DNA from: Paraescarpia echinospica
Lineage: Eukaryota; Annelida; Polychaeta; Sabellida; Siboglinidae
Assembly (NCBI GenBank): GCA_020002185.1
Contig: CM034532.1
Location: forward strand, 32,087,577-32,151,576
Direction of reading: 5' to 3'
Length of the DNA: 64,000 nucleotides
The position numbers were made by a program, and so were the translations under genes. How positions within the stretch are numbered: position 1 is the stretch's first letter; each line of letters starts with the position of its first letter. The notes under the pieces were generated by a model. That model saw nothing but the letters and a program-made list of their open reading frames with translations. It had not been told where the DNA came from and searched no databases. Positions 44,501-58,500 of this stretch are shown one piece after another.

Positions 44501-47500
44501 ATGATGTATGTTGACATGACTAGTGATGTTTTTGAATAATTATCTTTTGCAGGAGAAGATGAAGGGCAAGAACAAGATGGTGCCCCGCCTCCTTGGCATC
44601 ACCAAGGACAGCATTGTGCGAGTTGATGAGAAGACAAAACAGGTGAGATCTTGTGTCTAGTTATTTCCAACACTTGGCAACGTTGTTGTATCTGACTATT
44701 TTATATAAAATTATTATGGCTATCATAATTTTATGTTCTTATGAAGCATCATTCGATTAATCAGCCTTTTTCACAACATTGTCAGTGCCGACCTTTGTAT
44801 GTTGTCAGTGAGTGTGGTCGCTGCCAGGGTGATTGTCGTTCTCAGTGGTTTTTTACATCCCAAATTGAGACGGAACCGACAGAGATGAGAGCCGTGTTTT
44901 TATACCAAATGAATGTAGCTGATGATAGGTATTGAATTCTGGCATGCGAGGTGGATGTGCTAGCCGCTACACTCCACACACATTGACAGTGCTAGAAGAA
45001 TCAGGCAGTGAGATCTGTTACTACATAAAGATCTACATAGACAGCTGACATCTGTAGGAAGACGTACTAAACACAATTACAATACCTAATCTGTGATCTG
45101 TGTGAATGTCTACTGATTGTTTCGCTGTGGTGTCTGTGATTGTCTGTCAGGAGGTAACTGACCGTCCGTGTTGTGTTTAGACCCTGAAGACGTGGCCTCT
45201 GACAACCGTGAGGAGATGGGCAGCTTCCCCCAACAGCTTCACTCTGGTGAGTCCTCAGTCTTCCCTCCTCCCCTTTGTCCCTTGTTTGTTTTGTTCCATC
45301 ATCTGCACAAGTCGTCTCCTCCTATCATGTTTCTCCCCCACTTGTCTTTCTCTTGGCTGTTCATCCCTGCACTAGAGAGGGATCTCTTCACACTGTCTCT
45401 CCATTGAAATTTCAGTCTTCCTGTCTTGTACCATTGTTTTCTGTTTCTCGTATCTCATTCATTCTCAATTTACTCCCTCCCAACTATTTCAATTTTCAGG
45501 TGTGCAAATTGCATTCTTCACTTGCTGGTCTTTTCTGAGATTTGACAATGTCCAGGCATCACATCCGTACAGTAGCATAGATGCAAAAGATGCTGTTTTA
45601 ACTTCTTAGGCCATTTAGACATCAAGATCCTCATAACATTGTTACTAGCTCTCAAGGTTGCTAACTTGCAGACCTTTACGTCCCTGTTTGTCTAAATGCT
45701 AGCAGTGTGATTGTTTTAAAAACATAATTGAAAAATATCTTAAAGAGTGGGTTACACAGGAATAACTGACAAGCCAATGCCTTTGTAGTTGAACTTTCTT
45801 TTAGGGCTCCTAAATACGTGAAACCATTTACTTCTACAAGTTCTCACCCTCCTTAGCCTTGATATTACAAGGTCTCACCCCTCCTTAGTCTTGATATTAT
45901 AAGGTCTCACCCCACCTTAGTCTTGATATTACAAGGACTCACCCATCCTTAGTCTTGATATTACAAGGTCTCACCCCTCCTTAGTCTTGATATTATAAGG
46001 TCTCACCCCACCTTAGTCTTGATATTACAAGGACTCACCCATCCTTAGTCTTGATATTACAAGGATTCACCCCTCCTTAGGCTTGATATTATAAAGTCTC
46101 ACCCCTCCTTTGTCTTGATATTGCAAGGTCTCACCCATCCTTAGCCTTGATAACACAAGGTCTCACCCCTCCTTAGTCTTGATATTACAAGGTCTCACCC
46201 CTCCTTAGGCTTGATATTACAAGGTCTCATACCTCCTTAGTCTTGATATTACAAGGTCTCACCCCTCCTTAGTCTTAATATTACAAGGTCTCACCCCCTC
46301 CTTAGTCTTGATATTACAAGGTCTCACCCCTCCTTAGTCTTGATATTACAAGGTCTCACCCCTCCTTAGTCTTGATATTACAAGGTTTCACCCCTCCTTA
46401 GTCTTGATATTACAAGGTCTCACCCCTCCTTAGTCTTGATATTACTCCCTTCACAATGATATAACAAGTTGTACAAAATTCTTGTCACATAATATTGCTT
46501 CCCATTCTGTTTTTATTCCACCAATGATTTAACCAAAACTTGAAGAAGTGTAACCTATTAACTTAACAATGAGTTTATTGAAGTTTTTAAGCTAATTACA
46601 CACACTGGACATGCAAATATAGCAGTTATTGCAGTTAGATTATACTTAAATATATATACGTCGATGACCACTTCTTGAAGGGCCTACATTATACATTTCA
46701 ACATAGATTGAATCCCTTCCCATGAGCACAAAATTTGTCGTGGAATACTTAAGAATGGCAAGAAATTTAAATCGCCACAAATAAAACACAGACAGTGCTA
46801 AATGGCGACAAATGTTTTCCTCTGAAAATGGGCATTTCTAAATATACATTTCAACAGTGGAAGGCGATTTATCGGTTATCTTGTGCTTTCAGCGGGCATA
46901 AAGATAAAGTTCCAACGCCCACTGGGGATGCTGTCTGTTGTCGTTGCCATGCAGACAGCGTTGTTGCATAAGTCGGGCTATTCTCATACATAATGTATGA
47001 AGGGTAGCCTGCTGATTGGTTGATTTATAACACCCTTGTGGCCCTGTTTCGTCATCATAAAGGAGCTATTCCGCATAATACTACTGTCGAAAGTATCCTG
47101 TTTTTTTTTCTAGTAACGCAATACTAAAATGAGTATCGCCTTAATTGTTCTGCTGGGTGAAATTGTAACGAGCAGCGTTTGTGAGTGTAGTTTTATGTGC
47201 GTTGCCAGTGGAGACGTAAATGCTCTGATGAACAAGAGAAGGCGGATGGAATATATCATCGCTAGTGTTTCACCTGCACTCGTCGATGACTCATAATGGC
47301 GCATTAGAAAGTATTGCAAATGCTGCTCCAGATATTACCATGTTTGATTGGGCGTCAAGGGAGAAGTGTACACAGCGACTAGGTGTGTTATCATTGACAT
47401 GTTTGATTGGGCGTCAAGGGAGAAGTGTACACAGCGACTAGGTGTGTTATCATTGACATGTTTGATTGGGCGTCAAGGGAGAAGTGTACACAGCGACTAG

Positions 47501-50500
47501 GTGTGTTATCATTGACATGTTTGATTGGGCGTCAAGGGAGAAGTGTACACAGCGACTAGGTGTGTTATCATTGACATGTTTGATTGGGCGTCAAGGGAGA
47601 AGTGTACACAGCGACTAGGTGTGTTATCATTGACATGTTTGATTGGGCGTCAAGGGAGAAGTGTACACAGCGACTAGGTGTCTTATCATTGACATGTTTG
47701 ATTGGGCGTCAAGGGAGAAGTGTACACAGCGACTAGGTGTGTTATCATTGACATGTTTGATTGGGCGTCAAGGGAGAAGTGTACACAGCGACTAGGTGTG
47801 TTATCATTGACATGTTTGATTGGGCGTCAAGGGAGAAGTGTACACAGCGACTAGGTGTGTTATCATTGACATGTTTGATTGGGCGTCAAGGGAGAAGTGT
47901 ACACAGCGACTAGGTGTGTTATCATTGACATGCTTTACTGGTGTGTCATATACATAATTGCTAAATGTCCCATCACAAAACCATTCAGCACATGTAGAAT
48001 GTTACAATAGTGCTCTGTTTCATGTTGTGCCACTTTGCTATGTTCGTGGGCTTACCATGGTAACCATGCATGTGTCAAATCAAGCCCAGGGTGCGGTACA
48101 CGCATTCTTGCTACAGCTGTCGGTGGCATAATTTGTCAAACAAAACGAACAAACAGAGACCAGCATTACCAATCATGATCTGAGCATGCTTTCATTATAA
48201 CCAGGAACCACGTTGACTAGCAATGTTAAGATATATAAAAATAAGCCCCAGCTGAATTTGAAATGTGTGCGTTCGGGTGGGCGTCAGATGAAACAGTAAT
48301 CAATAACTGGAACATTTTTCAATACACGACCGTGAGCATAGTCAGTGGCGAATGCCATTTACCATTATTATCAGCCAGTGGCAGTCGAATTTATCGACAC
48401 GTGACTGACTGATTACGTTGCCAGTCCCTGACAGTTGATGTTGAAATAATCCATTAATGACAGTGTTTAAATTATTGCATGCTGACTACGTAAAGGTCAG
48501 TTGGAAATGACTGATCGTGAAATCATCATTTTATTTCAACTTAATGTAACAATAGAATCGCAGTGTGACAAGAACACGTATTAACATTTTGATTCAAAAT
48601 AGAATCCCTGGGTCACCAGAAGCTGATGAAGTTGGAACTTGAAGAAGGGACCGTGTTGAAAGAATTGTTGAAAGCTAAGCCAGTCTGATGATGAAGACTG
48701 ACATATTGCCGAAATATTTAGAGATGAAAAGCAAGTTTCTTGTGAAGTAAACAATCAATGTAATAATTAAAATATTTATACGCTAACTTTGGTGCACTGT
48801 AATAGTATCTCCTCCCAAGCACCGAGGTTCATCTGCCTTTCCTATGTAATAATTATAATATTAATATGCTAACTTTGATGCACTGTAAAAGTATCTCCTC
48901 CCAAGCACCGAGGTTAATTTGCCTTTCCTATGTAATAATTATAATATTAATACGCTAACTTTGGTGCACTGTAAAAGTATCTCCTCCCAAGCACCGAGGT
49001 TCATTTGCCTTTCCTATGTAATAATTATAATATTAATACACTAACTTTGGTGCACTGTAACAGTATCTCCTCCCAAGCACTGAGGTTCATTTGCCTTTCC
49101 TATGTAATAATTATAATATTAATACACTAACTTTGGTGCACTGTAACAGTATCTCCTCCCAAGCACCAAGGTTCATTTGCCTTTCCTATGTAATAATTAT
49201 AATATTAATACACTAACTTTGGTGCACTGTAACAGTATCTCCTCCCAAGCACCGAGGTTCATTTGCCTTTCCTATGTAATAATTATAATATTAATACACT
49301 AACTTTGGTGCATTGTAGCAGTATCTCCTCCCAAGCACCGAGGTTCATTTGCCTTTCCTATGTAATAATTATAATATTAATACACTAACTTTGGTGCACT
49401 GTAACAGTATCTCCTCCAAAGCACCAAGGTTCATTTGCCTTTCCTATGTAATAATTATAATATTAATACACTAACTTTGGTGCACTGTAAAAGTATCTCC
49501 TCCCAAGCACCAAGGTTCATTTGCCTTTCCTATGTAATAATTATAATATTAATACACTAACTTTGGTGCACTGTAACAGTATCTCCTCCCAAGCACTGAG
49601 GTGCATTTGCCTTTCCTATGTAATAATTATAATATTAATACGCTAACTTTGGTGCACTGTAACAGTATCTCCTCCCAAGCACCGAGGTTCATTTGCCTTT
49701 CCTATGTAATAATTATAATATTAATACGCTAACTTTGGTGCACTATAACAGTATCTCCTCCCAAGCACCAAGGTTCATTTGCCTTTCCTATGTAATAATT
49801 ATAATATTAATACACTAACTTTGGTGCACTGTAACAGTATCTCCTCCCAAGCTCCAAGGTTCATTTGCCTTTCCTATATAATAATTATAATATTAATACA
49901 CTAACGTTGGTGCACTGTAACAGTATCTCCTCCCAAGCACCAAGGTTCATTTGCCTTTCCTATGTAATAATTATAATATTAATACACTAACTTTGGTGCA
50001 CTGTAACAGTATCTCCTCCCAAGCACCAAGGTTCATTTGCCTTTCCTATGTAATAATTATAATATTAATACACTAACTTTGGTGCATTGTAGCAGTATTT
50101 CCTCCCAAGCACCAAGGTTAATTTGCCTTTCCTGTGTAATAATTATTATAATATTAATACACTAACTTTGGTGCACTGTAAAAGTATCTCCTCCCAAGCA
50201 CTAAGGTTCATTTGCCTTTCCTATGTAATAATTATAATATTAATACACTAACTTTGGTGCACTGTAACAGTATCTCCTCCCAAGCACTGAGGTGCATTTG
50301 CCTTTCCTATGTAATAATTATAATATTAATACGCTAACTTTGGTGCACTGTAAAAGTATCTCCTCCCAAGCACCAAGGTTCATTTGCCTTTCCTATGTAA
50401 TAATTATAATATTAATACACTAACTTTGGTGCACTGTAACAGTATCTCCTCCCAAGCACTGAGGTGCATTTGCCTTTCCTATGTAATAATTATAATATTA

Positions 50501-53500
50501 ATACGCTAACTTTGGTGCACTGTAACAGTATCTCCTCCCAAGCACCGAGGTTCATTTGCCTTTCCTATGTAATAAGTATAATATTAATACGCTAACTTTG
50601 GTGCACTATAACAGTATCTCCTCCCAAGCACCAAGGTTCATTTGCCTTTCCTATGTAATAATTATAATATTAATACACTAACTTTGGTGCACTGTAACAG
50701 TATCTCCTCCCAAGCACCAAGGTTCATTTGCCTTTCCTATGTAATAATTATAATATTAATACACTAACTTTGGTGCACTGTAACAGTATCTCCTCCCAAG
50801 CACCAAGGTTCATTTGCCTTTCCTATGTAATAATTATAATATTAATACACTAACTTTGGTGCACTGTAACAGTATCTCCTCCCAAGCACCAAGGTTCATT
50901 TGCCTTTCCTATGTAATAATTATAATATTAATACGCTAACTTTGGTGCACTATAACAGTATCTCCTCCCAAGCACTGAGGTTCATTTGCCTTTCCTATGT
51001 AATAATTATAATATTAATACACTAACTTTGGTGCACTGTAACAGTATCTCCTCCCAAGCACCAAGGTTCATTTGCCTTTCCTATGTAATAATTATAATAT
51101 TAATACACTAACGTTGGTGCACTGTAACAGTATCTCCTCCCAAGCACCAAGGTTCATTTGCCTTTCCTATGTAATAATTATAATATTAATACACTAACTT
51201 TGGTACACTGTAACAGTATCTCCTCCCAAGCACCAAGGTTCATTTGCCTTTCCTATGTAATAATTATAATATTAATACACTAACTTTGGTGCACTGTAGC
51301 AGTATCTCCTCCCAAGCACCAAGGTTCATTTACCTTTCCTATGTAATAATTATAATTTTAATACGCTAACTTTGATGCACTGTAAAAGTATCTCCTCCCA
51401 AGCACCAAGGTTCATTTGCCTTTCCTATGTAATAATTATAATTTTAATACGCTAACTTTGGTGCACTGTAACAGTATCTCCTCCCAAGCACCAAGGTTCA
51501 TTTGCCTTTCCTATGTAATAATTATAATATTAATACACTAACTTTGGTGCACTGTAACAGTATCTCCTCCCAAGCACCAAGGTTCATTTGCCTTTCCTAT
51601 GTAATAATTATAATATTAATACGCTAACTTTGGTGCACTGTAACAGTATCTCCTCCCAAGCACCAAGGTTCATTTGCCTTTCCTATGTAATAATTATAAT
51701 ATTAATACACTAACTTTGGTGCACTGTAACAGTATCTCCTCCCAAGCACCAAGGTTCATTTGCCTTTCCTGTGTAATAATTATAATATTAATACGCTCAA
51801 TTTGGTGCACTGTAACAGTATCTCCTCCCAAGCACTGAGGTTCATTTGCCTTTCCTATGTCCATTTGCTTCCTTGGACTATCGACTTCTGGTCTGCCAAT
51901 TGGTAATATATCTAAAAAACAATGATAATTATTTATGTCGAGTCTTAACAAATTGAGTCACATGTCAAAAAATGAAGTAATTGAGTTACCAATAGCATTG
52001 GAAAGAAGACATGTTAAGCTTTGCAATGGTACATAAAACATGGACCTAGCTCACTCACACCCAAAGGTATGCCACAGTGAACATGGACGTAGTTCACTCA
52101 TAGCCTGCGTTGTCATTCCAAATTCAGCCGTTTTGCTTCTATTCCTCTGCTCGATGCGTTCGAAATATGCTGCCAAGTCACGCTCATTGTTGAAGATATA
52201 TTTCGCAAACTGTTTACTGAGATTATCTCAACAGTATCCAAGTAATTACGAGCGTTTCTTAACGACAGACCCATCACCACCATATGTTGTTTGCAGTTAG
52301 CGAGGTCAAGAAAGGGTGCACTGTGCTTGCGCACACAGAATAAACCTATGAGGGGACCTGCATCAGTCAAGAGGCCTTCGGCAATCGACTTTTGTTTACA
52401 GATAGGCCTCTGTGTCAGGCGCTGATATTGGCTAAAGTTGACGTAAACGGGGAATTCCCTTGCCATATATGGAAAGTAGACATGGTAGGCTTTCTCATAG
52501 TGCCAAACATGTCTGCCTTCCTTTGAGGGATATCCTCAAAAATGCGACGGGAACATGTGTGATTTATCGCTTTTGTTTTACTTAATTCATGCAATACACA
52601 GCAGTAATGATAGCCTGGATATATATGTGTGTGTGTTTGGTTCACAGGACTTTGGCGATTACTCTGATGACTACTACTCAGTCCAAACAACAGAGGGAGA
52701 AGAGATTTCACAGCTGATCGCTGGCTACATTGACATCATCGTCAAAAAGGTACGTTTTCTGCAGCCTCCAACAGTAGTTTTGTTGCATCGACAAACGCTA
52801 CGCATTGCCATTAATTATAGTCTTGCTCGTCACGAAAACAGTTCAGTCAGCCCAATTTAATGTCAACAGCAATGTTTGCTGCATGCTTTTAAGCAATTGG
52901 AATAGTATTGATCCGTTTCTCTGAGCCTGAATGCAAGGCTTACTTGTAATGTCGGGTGTGTAGCAGAGTTTTGTTTGAATTTCAGAGAAATGATTAGTTG
53001 AGTGTTTTCTAATCCATTTTTAGTCCTTTGGGCCGAAGGTCCAACGGACTTATGCCTTAACTCTGGGTCCGCCGTCCATCGTGCGCCATTACTTGCCATA
53101 TCTCAGAAACCGTTCAGCAACTTTTTCTCTAATTTTGCATAGACATATCTTAGGATACTGCCACTATGCATGAGAAATCTGTATTTGATTGAATTGTTCT
53201 AAGGGCCCCCAGGGCCCCAAAAACTTGTAAATTTTCACATTTTGCCTATTTTTTCAAAAACTCTTCAGTAACTTTTTCTCTGATTTTGCATCTAGACATT
53301 TCATGTGGTAGTGCCACTATACACAAGAAATCTGTATTTGATTGAATCATTCTAAGGGCACCTGATCTCTATTTATAAATGGATAGTGGACTTTGAGCTA
53401 TCTCTGATCACTGAGGTGGCTGAATGGAGCAGCCTGGTGTCAGAGATTATGGTGTAAGCCTGTGTATTGGACTAACCTCTGGCTCACTGCCTGCCATTGT

Positions 53501-55551
53501 CCCAGTGTCAAACAGAATGCCTCCAATGGGAATCCCTACTGCACTGGCAGAACCTGAGAAACTTTAAAATAGCAATATACATAATTATAAATGCAATATC
53601 AAGATATGATCTAGGAATAAAATGAATTAGGTATAAAATAATATATAAAATAACTTGGGTATACTCAAAAAGGTTAAAACATATTTAGCCGAAATTATAA
53701 GGAATATTATTCAGATGTTTTACTATACATGTTGCAGCTGTTACTTCACTCCAAATCAATCAGTATTATGTCATTAATTGCTACAGTTTTTAAGTCAAAA
53801 TGCATGCTATGTACCTTGTGAACAAATAGTTTTATCATAGTTCATCTCTTTCTTCTTTCCCTTCTGGGGGAGAGTGGTAGGGTCAATATGAGAACAGAAA
53901 ATATGTGCACATTTTATTAAACAACCTTTAACTGTGCTACATGCGAGATTGCAGCTCACCAACTCTCTTGCAAGGTTTCTACAACCACTGGAAATCGGCC
54001 TAAATAGCAGAGTATCGAGATAAAATTCTACAGTATTTTTAATAACTCATTAACTAATATATACAATCTTCACGAAACGGTCTACTCTAATGTTTTATTT
54101 CCAGATGTATCTTCACTGGCATGCATAATTATAGTCTCCACTAAACATGTCAACATTTTATTTCTATCATAACCCTTAATGATCTGTAACTATGATTCAC
54201 CAAAAACCATTTGATTAATAATTACAAACTCACAATATAGTCCAAAGGACTTCAGGGCCTCTTGGCCCATTTTTAATAGAAAATGTCATATCGGAAATAT
54301 GTGTGAATCATTGAGGTGATGCTGAACGTGTGTGTGTGGTTTGTTCCAGAAAAAGGACAAAGATTATTTCGGTATAGAAGGGGATGAAGAGTCATCCATG
54401 TTTGAAGATAGTGTGTCACCAGCAAAGTAAGTCGGTCTTGAAACTCGAACATAGTGTAGCATTCAAAATATTCCGTCCAACCATTGTCAATGTAGAAATC
54501 TAGGAAGCATATTCGTGCATGCTTCTTCAAACATGTTTGATAAAATTGTATGGTTTTACCGAATTCGCCGTACAATCAGAATTACTTCTATGTTTCCTGG
54601 ATGGAATGAACGGTACAGTATAATGTAAAGAATTCTGACAGATACGTAATAAGGGCAGGCTATAAATAGATGAAAAATTATTGGATTCTCCATAAGCCAA
54701 TGTCTGTTAATGATACATCTGGGGTTTGGCTTTGTGATATTTTGCCACTTTTAGCGATGTTTTAAGACATTTTAATTTAGACAGATATATGCTGAACTGC
54801 TTTACAGTTCTTGGCCTTTTCAATTATATTTAATGTGCACCTTTGTGTAGTCACTTTTTATCATGTTTATATCTTCCATGAAGAACATTTTAAATAGTCT
54901 TGCATATGTTGTTTAAATTATAAATATCTGTTCAATGTAGCTTTAGTTCAAATAACTGTATTATGTAAAGTACCATAGAGCACAAGTGAATATATGGCAG
55001 TACAGGGTGAATACAATTATAATATATGGATGTACAGGGTGAATACAATTATAATATATGGATGTACAGGGTGAATACAATTATAATATATGGCAGTACA
55101 GGGTGAATACAATTATAATATATGGCAGTACAGGGTGAATACAATTATAATATATGGCAGTACAGGGTGAATACAATTATAATATATGGCAGTACAGGGT
55201 GAATACAATTATAATATATGGCAGTACAGGGTGAATACAATTATAATCATTGGATTATTATTGTCACGTCTTGTTAAATAAAACGGACTCTTGTATCGTT
55301 TGCAGGGCGACTATTATTCAGCATCAGTCTTCGAAGGTGGGCCATGCGAATGTTGGCTCGGTGGCGCTACCTGCAGTGCTGCGGGCCGGTGACATGGGTC
55401 AGGCGCAATACTCGACTGGCAGCATGGGAAAGGCACAGTACTCGAAAATTTCTATGCAAGCGCACAGTGGGCATGTTCAGCCAGTCGTGAGTTTGTTGCA
55501 TGTTTTGTCGCCTGCCTGTAAAAACATCACATGTGCACACACGCGCACACG

Positions 55552-55590
<39 letters not shown>

Positions 55591-58500
55591 ATACACACAA
55601 TACAATTTTGCAAGCAGCCATAGATAAATAACTAGTTAACTACGTCTACAAACAACCTTGTATTTGTGAAGTCTGTATATGATTACAACGGAATAAAATA
55701 ATTGGCATAATATGTATAATTATCATAGAATAAACTTTCTAAAATGTGCAGCAATTAAAACTAATTATGATCTATCGCCTTTTTATTTAAAGATGCATAT
55801 TTGAAATTTGAAAAATAAATGACAAAACAACAATTATGAAACAATAGAAAAATTGTAAATAAATATAGTTTCTAAATATTTGGATTGCATGCCGTCTTGG
55901 TTTACAATTTATTATATGGAATGCAATGTTTTAATATTATATTTTTGTGATTTTTGCGTTTTTGACATTATAATAAAATTATATCACTATAAAGAAACAA
56001 AGGCACTGTTCATTCATTGCATTGATGAGTGACTTTGTTCCAGTTAGGAAGTCTTGTCTACAGTTTGTGAGTCGTCTAGTGTGACACACTTGTTCAAATG
56101 CACAAACAATCCTCATTTGCTTCCCTTTAGTTAACTATGATTGTGCCTACAGTTTTGTTTTGTGTGCAGTTGCTCAGATTAAACCTAAGTTGTGCATTTG
56201 CATGTCAATTTATTCCTGCATACCGTGTAATATATTTTGCTTCTCGAGTGGTGTTTTTTTATAGAAAAATGTCTGCTATTGTGAGTGTACCCTTGTTGGA
56301 TATATAAGCATTTAACGTTACAGTTTAACATGTTTTTAAGATAATTTTAGCCTAATTTGTTTGTGTTAGATGTGACAATAGATTAACATTCTAATACATC
56401 CGAGGCCGGAATGTAATTTATCTTGAGCTGGTGCTGTCTATAATTAAGATGCATGGTGTTCTTAATATATCCATACATGTTCTTGGCAGCATGGAAATTG
56501 GATTCCTGAAAGTGTTGCAGCTCGTACTCCCAGGGGAGGATACTGATACTGTTTGTTCAGGGTTGATAAACAACTAACCGTCTCCCAAAACTAGTTAATA
56601 TTTTTTGCTTAAATTTCTCTCAGACAACTGAATCTATTTGTTTTGCTAAATACCAGATGTAATTATATTTGCATGTTAAGTGAAGAGTTGTGAAAATGCA
56701 CTGCTACATATGGTTCTTATTTTAATTGTTTTTTAAGAGATATAATTATATTTTAAAAGAGAATGCATTTATGTTATCCTACCTTAGTTTTTTTGTAATC
56801 AACAAAATATATTCTAAAGGGGTGATATGTTTTATATATGTAATGTCAGTCAGTGAAATAGGATATTATTAACATCTACAAATGGTAGAACAATACTACC
56901 ATTGTTCAAAGATTTTCACTGCGTTCAAACCATTGAAGAAATAAACAACTTTGTCTTTGTATCACATTTATACCCAATTTTGATGACTAAAATATTGTGT
57001 TTACTTTTAGACGATTATTTAATATTAAACTGTAGCAATAAATATAGAAATAATGTAGTCAAGAAAAAGTGCATAAATTTCAGATACGTAGATGATCAAT
57101 AAATTGTAAGTATCGCAGGCGAGAACAGATATGTATATGGTGGTCTGTGTGTATAGGGCCAGAACGTGGAACTGCACGGCCTTGAGCAGTCACAGAGGGC
57201 GCTACTGAGCAACATCGAGACAAGTCTGACCGCGGTCCAGAGTGCACAGACTGACCTTGAACAGAAGAGTCACCTCCCCTCGCTCGGCTCAGACCCGGTC
57301 AGTATGGTCACTTCTCCATACGGTCACTTCCCATTGTCCATTTAGTTACTTCTTGTCCATTCGGTCACTTCCACTTGTCCTTTTGGTCACTTTGTGTCCT
57401 TTTAGTCCCCTTTTGTCCATTCAGTTAATTTCCCTTGTCCATTTAGTCACGTCTTGTATAATTGGTTACTTCTCCTTGTCCATTTGGTCACTTTTCCTTT
57501 TCGATCACCTTTTTGCCCATTTGGTCACTTTCCCTTGTCCATTTGGTCACCTTCCTTTGTCCATTTGGTCACATTCCCTTGTCCATTTGGTCACTTGTCC
57601 ATTCAGTCACCTTTTTGCCCATTTAGTCACTTACCCTTGTCCATTTGGTAACTTTCTCTTGTCCATTTGGTCACTTCTTGTCTATTCGGTCACTTCTTTT
57701 TGTTCATTCGGGCACTTTCCCTTGGCCATTTAGTCACTTTGCTTGTCTATTCAGTCACATCCCCTTGTCCATTTGGTCACTTGTCCATTCGGTTACTTCT
57801 CCTTGTCCATTCAGTCAATTCTTGTCCATTCGGTCACTTCTCCTTGTCCATTTGGTCACTTCTCTGGTCCATTTGGTCATTTCTCCTTGCCCATTCGGTC
57901 ATTTCTCATTGTCAATTCTATGCTCCCCATACCTTTGTATTTGGATTGTTCATCAGTTCATGGAACTGGACTGTTATATCCAGTATTACTATGTGCTAAT
58001 AATAGTAGGTTGTAAGCAGCATTGATCCTCATATTACATCAGAGATCTTTGTGTTAATTACTCTGCATTAATTACAGAGTCAGTGCACTGAGCGAGCTAA
58101 GTTTCTCATAAACCTTATTGTTAAGTTGGGATGGTCTCTAGCAATTCTCATGATTTGCTTTTGAAAAACAGTCCTGTAAACAAAGTAGAAAGTGGTTATT
58201 TGTGTAGAATTTGTTTTGTTATAATAAAAAATTTGTAAGTTTAGATAATCCTGTAAGATACGACTGTTTACAGTTTGTTGACATTTTATACCCACTTTTG
58301 CTTCTGGTGTGTATAATACTGTAATTATAACGATCCATGCATTTTGCCATGAGTTGGGAAAAGATTAGGAAGACAACAATATGTAGATTTACTACAAATG
58401 CAGTGGACACTCACTATAAAGACTCCTGATATAAGAAACAACTTTGTTATCCCCGTTCTGCCAGCACATCTAACCAACCATCGTGTTCTTTATATATAAC

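Noticed and set aside
57242..58025. Frames rich in FGHF, HLVT and SIWS after exon 14
   Set aside because: Translation of the irregular CCTTGTCCATTTGGTCACTT repeat. The exon ends at the GTCAGT donor, where talin similarity stops.
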